Source of the DNA: Collinsella sp.
GTDB taxonomy: Bacteria; Actinomycetota; Coriobacteriia; Coriobacteriales; Coriobacteriaceae
Assembly (NCBI GenBank): GCA_029264355.1
Contig: JARIBW010000006.1
Location: forward strand, 1 to 64,000
Direction: 5' to 3'
DNA length: 64,000 nt
The stretch's first letter is position 1, and the number at the start of each line of letters is the position of its first letter. A program made the position numbers and the translations under genes. The notes beneath the pieces are model-generated. The model made no database searches. It was not told the origin of the DNA and saw nothing but the letters and a program-made list of their open reading frames with translations. Below are positions 60,500 to 64,000 of this stretch, piece after piece.

Positions 60500-61795
60500 C
60501 TACCGGGCGTGGGCCGGTTTCCCACCCCAGTAGAACTCGGCGAAATGCCTTTCACGCTCACATGGTGCACCGACGAGTCGCATGGTCGCGCGGACGATGT
60601 CGGCGGCGGCATCAGGCCGCCTCAGAGCGCTGGCGTTGACCAGGAGCCCGTGGAGGGCCTCTTTGTTGTCATGCAGATGTCCGAGCTGCATGACCAGCTC
60701 GCGTGACGTCGTGGCATGCATGCTGGCGCCAAACGAAGTGAGCATGACGGTGTTGGACTTTTCCTGCCCATATGCCTTACCTAAAAGCAACATGGGCAAC
60801 TCCGCACAAAGGCACTCGGTCACCGTCAGCCCACCGGATTTCAAAATGGCAAGGTCGCAGGCGTGCATGAGGGCGGCCATATCGTCAACATAGTCCATCA
60901 CCGTCGCGTTCGGCAGCTTCATACCGGAAAAGACCGAACGCAGATGGTCGGCATAGGATTCGTCCTTCCCGGGCAGGAAGATGAAGTACATGTCCTCAAA
61001 TCGTCGAAGATAGGGGAGAGTCTCCTCGATCGCCGACCGGAAGCGAACGTAGGGCTGGGGGAGGGCGGCGCCCGCCATCACGAGCACCAATGTCTTGTCC
61101 GCGGGAAGGCCGAATCGCGCACGATCGGCATCGCGGTTTCCGCCCTCGCCGAATCCCGAACGAACCGGAATGCCCGTCACCTCGATAGCATGCTCGGGAA
61201 CCTTTCTGGGACGCAGGGTCTCGGCCATGAACTCCGTGGCGACACAGAACAGATCGGCCTCCTTATGCGGCCAAAAGCCCTCGATCTCATAATCGGTTGG
61301 AACGCACGTGACGGGGTATTCGACCTTCGTGCGCATGCGGGCGCCCACCGCGACGTTTGCCGCGGTGATATGGGTGCAGATGATAGCGAGGGGGCGTTTC
61401 TCTCGAACATAATCGTCGAAAGAGTCGAACATCAAAGTCGACCAGGCCGAACCGCCACCCCACAGGAGACGCCCGGTCAGTGTGAAGCGCCACGTGACGT
61501 CATACAGCGGCCGAGTCGCCCCGGTGAACGCGGCAGCGGTCTTATTGCCGTCGAACTTGATCTTGCCGAAATCGAGAATATCGATGACGTCGATTTGCAC
61601 ATCATCCGGAACACCGTCTTGCCCCGAAAGCCGTTCGATGGCCTGGGCAATCGCTTGCGCCGCGGCACGATGGCCGGAGCCGACGGATGCATGCACGACG
61701 GCAATGGTCGGTCTATGCGTCGCCATATCCTCCGGTGGAGTGGTCAAAGGTGGAGCCGAAATGGACTCGCACTGAGAATCTGCAGTATATTGCAT
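60500..61795 (-). CDS. MGDG synthase/UgtP-like diacylglycerol glycosyltransferase
   Basis: 431 residues, two Rossmann domains of the GT28 type. N-terminal VVHASVGSGHRAAAQAIAQAI is the MGDG_synth domain; CVPTDYEIEGFWPH and VTGIPVRSGF are typical; the C-terminal domain has LAILKSGGLTVTECLCAELPM for UDP-sugar binding. It likely adds glucose or galactose to diacylglycerol for glycolipid or lipoteichoic-type anchors. ATG 61795 follows TTAGGGGGTG; an internal ATG at 61726 is possible. Confidence 0.88.
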   Translation of the reverse strand: MQYTADSQCESISAPPLTTPPEDMATHRPTIAVVHASVGSGHRAAAQAIAQAIERLSGQDGVPDDVQIDVIDILDFGKIKFDGNKTAAAFTGATRPLYDVTWRFTLTGRLLWGGGSAWSTLMFDSFDDYVREKRPLAIICTHITAANVAVGARMRTKVEYPVTCVPTDYEIEGFWPHKEADLFCVATEFMAETLRPRKVPEHAIEVTGIPVRSGFGEGGNRDADRARFGLPADKTLVLVMAGAALPQPYVRFRSAIEETLPYLRRFEDMYFIFLPGKDESYADHLRSVFSGMKLPNATVMDYVDDMAALMHACDLAILKSGGLTVTECLCAELPMLLLGKAYGQEKSNTVMLTSFGASMHATTSRELVMQLGHLHDNKEALHGLLVNASALRRPDAAADIVRATMRLVGAPCERERHFAEFYWGGKPAHAR

Positions 61796-61821
61796 CAGGC
61801 ACCCCCTAAGACGATATAGGT

Positions 61822-61827
61822 ATTGTA
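61822..61827 (-). promoter_or_regulatory. Candidate -10 for the glycosyltransferase gene
   Basis: TACAAT on the minus strand, 27 bases before the start codon, in the 97-base divergent gap with trxB. The -35 is weak, and no clear trxB promoter is recognised in the same gap. Confidence 0.3.
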
Positions 61828-61892
61828 CGACCCCGTGTGAAACAGATCCCGGCTATCGGGTAAGAGCAGAGAAACGACGTATGGAGGTATGA

Positions 61893-62834
61893 ATGTCAAC
61901 GACAAACCAACATGATCTGGTGATCATCGGCGGCGGTCCCGCCGGTTATTCCGCTGCGCTGTACGCCGCTCGCGCCAGCCTCGACACGCTTGTCGTCGAG
62001 CAGGGCATGCCCGGTGGCCAGATCGCCACTTCCGATATGATCGACAACTATCCGGGAATTAGTCTGTGTTCCGGTTCAGAGCTCGGTCAAAAGATGCAGG
62101 CCCATGCCGAGTCCGCAGGCGCTCAATCGGCCTACGGTTCGGTTCAGTCCCTTGTTCGCCATGAAGGCGGATTCACCATCAAGACCGACTTAGATTCCTT
62201 CGAGGCCAAAAGCGTCATCGTCGCAACGGGAGCAACACCTCGTCCCGGTAATTTCTCGGGCGAGGAGACGTTCAGGGGTCGCGGGGTGTCGTATTGCGCC
62301 ACCTGCGACGGCATGTTCTATCGAGGAAAGCGCGTGTTCATCATCGGTGGTGGCAATTCTGCCGTCGAAGAAGCGCTCTATCTGTCGAATCTCGCCGATC
62401 GAGTCGAGATCATCGTTCGGCGCGATGTGTTTCGCGCGCCTCGGGGGATGGTCGATCGTCTGGCCATGAAACCCAATATTACGATTAGGTACCAAACTAG
62501 TATCACAGAGGTTTCGGGTGCGACCTTCATCGGCGCCATCACGTTCAGAGATAACGCAACAGGCGAAATGCACGTTGAGTCGTACGACGAGGGTTCCGTT
62601 GGCATCTTCGTCGCCGTCGGTCAGGATCCGGCAACGCGTCTCGTGGCGGATTTGGTCGAGTTCGGTCCCGATGGCGGCGTGCTCACCGATGAGCATATGG
62701 GCACCAAGACGCCGGGCCTGTATTGCGCCGGCGATGTGCGGTCTAAATCATTGCGTCAAGTTGTCACCGCGGCAGCTGACGGTGCGATAGCGGCAACTGC
62801 GGCATATCAATATATTGAGTCTATTTCCGCTTGA
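61893..62834 (+). CDS. trxB: Thioredoxin-disulfide reductase
   Basis: 313 residues, FAD- and NADPH-dependent. FAD motif GGGPAGYSAALYAARA (residues about 13-28), redox pair CATC in VSYCATCDGMFYRGK, NADPH motif GGGNSAVEEALYL, and C-terminal CAGDVR. VIVATGATPR is the usual second FAD contact. Full length. GGAGGT lies before the ATG. Thioredoxin is not encoded nearby. Confidence 0.95.
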   Translation: MSTTNQHDLVIIGGGPAGYSAALYAARASLDTLVVEQGMPGGQIATSDMIDNYPGISLCSGSELGQKMQAHAESAGAQSAYGSVQSLVRHEGGFTIKTDLDSFEAKSVIVATGATPRPGNFSGEETFRGRGVSYCATCDGMFYRGKRVFIIGGGNSAVEEALYLSNLADRVEIIVRRDVFRAPRGMVDRLAMKPNITIRYQTSITEVSGATFIGAITFRDNATGEMHVESYDEGSVGIFVAVGQDPATRLVADLVEFGPDGGVLTDEHMGTKTPGLYCAGDVRSKSLRQVVTAAADGAIAATAAYQYIESISA

Positions 62835-62840
62835 TGAGCT

Positions 62841-62884
62841 AGGCGCCCTCTGCTCGAAACCGAGCTTTGAGGGCGCCTTATTCT
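62841..62884 (+). terminator. Terminator after trxB
   Basis: Nested hairpin: outer 10-bp stem AGGCGCCCTC (62841-62850) with GAGGGCGCCT (62869-62878), inner stem GCTCG/CGAGC, followed by TATTCTGG. Confidence 0.85.
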
Positions 62885-62973
62885 GGTCTGCGTCAGTAAA
62901 GAGATGAACCTCATTATCCAAGTATCAATTTCTGATAATATATATTATGTAAACTAGAGATGTGACACACCGA

Positions 62974-63013
62974 TCGGCCCGTGCACACGACTTATCGCAT
63001 GCGCACGGGCCGA
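62974..63013. terminator. GC-rich hairpin downstream of degV
   Basis: Perfect 11-bp stem TCGGCCCGTGC (62974-62984) with GCACGGGCCGA (63003-63013), 18-base loop, 9 bases beyond the degV stop on the minus strand. Neither side has a good T-tract. The 62885-62973 stretch beside it is unusually AT-rich for this window and shows no gene. Confidence 0.5.
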
Positions 63014-63021
63014 CACTTCGT

Positions 63022-63906
63022 TCAATTTAGTCCGCCCCACTCATAGCCGATGATCAGACCGGATTTTTCAGCATAATAGGAACAAAGGCCCCGGCAAGGA
63101 AGGATCTCGACCTCGGCCTGCGGCCATTCGGACGTAATTGCACGGGAGAGCTCTTCAGCACCCTCGATATTGTCGACATGGTCGATATACGCCATACCGC
63201 CGCGATATCCGTCAGATCTCATGACCTCGAGGATTTTCCCAATCGTCTTCTTATCGCCGCGGGTCGGGGCAATCACCTTGATGGCACCCTGCTCATTGGC
63301 CGTTCCGAGCATTCGAATGGATAAGTTGCTCGCTAGCGCGCCGACCAACTTGGGCATACGCCCATTTTTAACGAGATTGTCGAAGCTCCTCAAAGAGAAC
63401 TGGACCTGGCTATTGGACTTGAGCCTGTTCGCATATGAAACAACCTCCTCGAACATCGCATCGGGATGCATTGTGAGGTACCGATCGATAAGGCGAACCA
63501 TGATCTCAAGTTTCGCCCCCGCGGCTTGGGAGTCGACGATGTGGATGTTTTTCCCCAGAATCTGGCCGTCATGCTCTCGCGCATATTCATCCATAACGAG
63601 GTTGCGACCCATCTGAGCGGAGTTGTAGCTGCCGGAGATATTGGAAGAAAGCGTCACGGCGATGACGTTATCGGCCAGGCGGAATAGCTCCGCCCATTCA
63701 CCGGCGCTTGGACATGCGGAGCCCGATGCCGACGTCTCGGAATGGACGCGCTCGTTGAGCTCACTTACGTCCAAGTCGGCATCATCGACATACTCCTCCC
63801 CTCCCACTTGGATGGTGAGCGGCGCAAAGGTATAGATGCAATTAAGGGCGGCGGGCGTATAGTCACGCAGGTTGCAACTGGAGTCAGCGATGATGGCCCA
63901 AGTCAT
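63022..63906 (-). CDS. DegV family fatty-acid-binding protein
   Basis: 294 residues. DegV features: IIADSSCNLRDY at the N-terminus, a CPSAGEWAELF segment (a T/S-x-x-P-S-like region), TLSSNISGSYNSAQMG, IVDSQAAGAKLEIMVRLI and SLRSFDNLVKNGRMPKL. DegV/FakB proteins present fatty acids to a FakA-type kinase; no fakA is in the window. AAAGGA precedes the ATG at 63906. Confidence 0.92.
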   Translation of the reverse strand: MTWAIIADSSCNLRDYTPAALNCIYTFAPLTIQVGGEEYVDDADLDVSELNERVHSETSASGSACPSAGEWAELFRLADNVIAVTLSSNISGSYNSAQMGRNLVMDEYAREHDGQILGKNIHIVDSQAAGAKLEIMVRLIDRYLTMHPDAMFEEVVSYANRLKSNSQVQFSLRSFDNLVKNGRMPKLVGALASNLSIRMLGTANEQGAIKVIAPTRGDKKTIGKILEVMRSDGYRGGMAYIDHVDNIEGAEELSRAITSEWPQAEVEILPCRGLCSYYAEKSGLIIGYEWGGLN

Positions 63907-63939
63907 GAGGGTTCCTTTCGCTCGAGTTATCGAGACCAG

Positions 63940-63945
63940 AGTATA
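63940..63945 (-). promoter_or_regulatory. Candidate -10 for degV
   Basis: TATACT on the minus strand, 34 bases before the start codon; the -35 is poor. The last 90 bases of the window contain no gene. Confidence 0.35.
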
Positions 63946-64000
63946 TACCTACTGAAATACCCAAATAAAGACGAAAGCACAGAAACCCAGCCTACATGAA

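Overview
This is a 64 kb stretch of high-G+C (well above 60%) bacterial chromosome. It is almost entirely housekeeping DNA and nearly gap-free. Three things point to an anaerobic actinobacterium of the class Coriobacteriia (Collinsella/Olsenella-like). First, the glycyl-tRNA synthetase is split into alpha and beta subunits, which is unusual for Actinobacteria. Second, pyruvate phosphate dikinase sits beside its regulator. Third, low-GC Gram-positive style features (RNase Y plus RNase J, a lexA/yneA-type SOS pair, SpoVS) occur in GC-rich, actinobacterial codon usage. The taxon is an inference from gene content only. No prophage, transposase, CRISPR array or rRNA operon was seen; there is one tRNA (Arg-CCG).

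Layout. 28-6130 (minus) is a shikimate operon: aroF, aroB, aroA, aroC and a chorismate mutase-AroE-AroK fusion. A tRNA-Arg (6336-6412) separates it from a plus-strand run: a P-type ATPase, a zinc-ribbon membrane protein, a cyclophilin and a TPR membrane protein. Next come the rod-shape/elongasome genes mreB-mreC-mreD-PBP2-rodA, a DUF697-like protein, a radical-SAM pair, and rplU-rpmA ending in a strong terminator. 23310-26483 carries obgE-nadD-yqeK-rsfS. 26570-28863 is a reversed two-gene block (GT8 glycosyltransferase, DNA polymerase IV). 29058-31678 is rpsP-khpA-rimM-trmD-lepB. 31730-38725 holds glyQ-glyS, the PPDK regulator and ppdK. 38938-47286 holds rnj, ftsK, a RodZ-like protein, yajQ, rimO and pgsA, followed by a cinA/pncC homologue, recA-recX, rny, an unrecognised GHKL ATPase, spoVS and miaB-miaA-hflX. 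The last part has lexA (minus) divergent from a LysM protein, nrdR, dut, an AzgA purine permease, a UgtP/MGDG-type glycosyltransferase (minus), trxB and degV (minus).

How the genes work together. The aro operon covers every step from DAHP to chorismate except dehydroquinase. The mre cluster builds the lateral wall, and ftsK, the RodZ-like protein and pgsA serve division and the envelope. glyQS, rpsP-trmD, rplU-rpmA, obgE, rsfS, hflX, miaAB, rimO, rnj and rny are translation and RNA-decay functions. recA, lexA and the LysM protein form a legible SOS circuit with four LexA-type boxes.

The points most worth a second look are: (1) three LexA-type boxes at exact 28-bp intervals in the lexA/LysM divergent promoter region; (2) a pair of REP-like hairpins, one of which has become the C-terminal tail of DNA polymerase IV; (3) a conserved-looking but unassigned GHKL ATPase plus SpoVS between RNase Y and MiaB; (4) the order-scrambled aromatic fusion enzyme; (5) a structured leader in front of ppdK.
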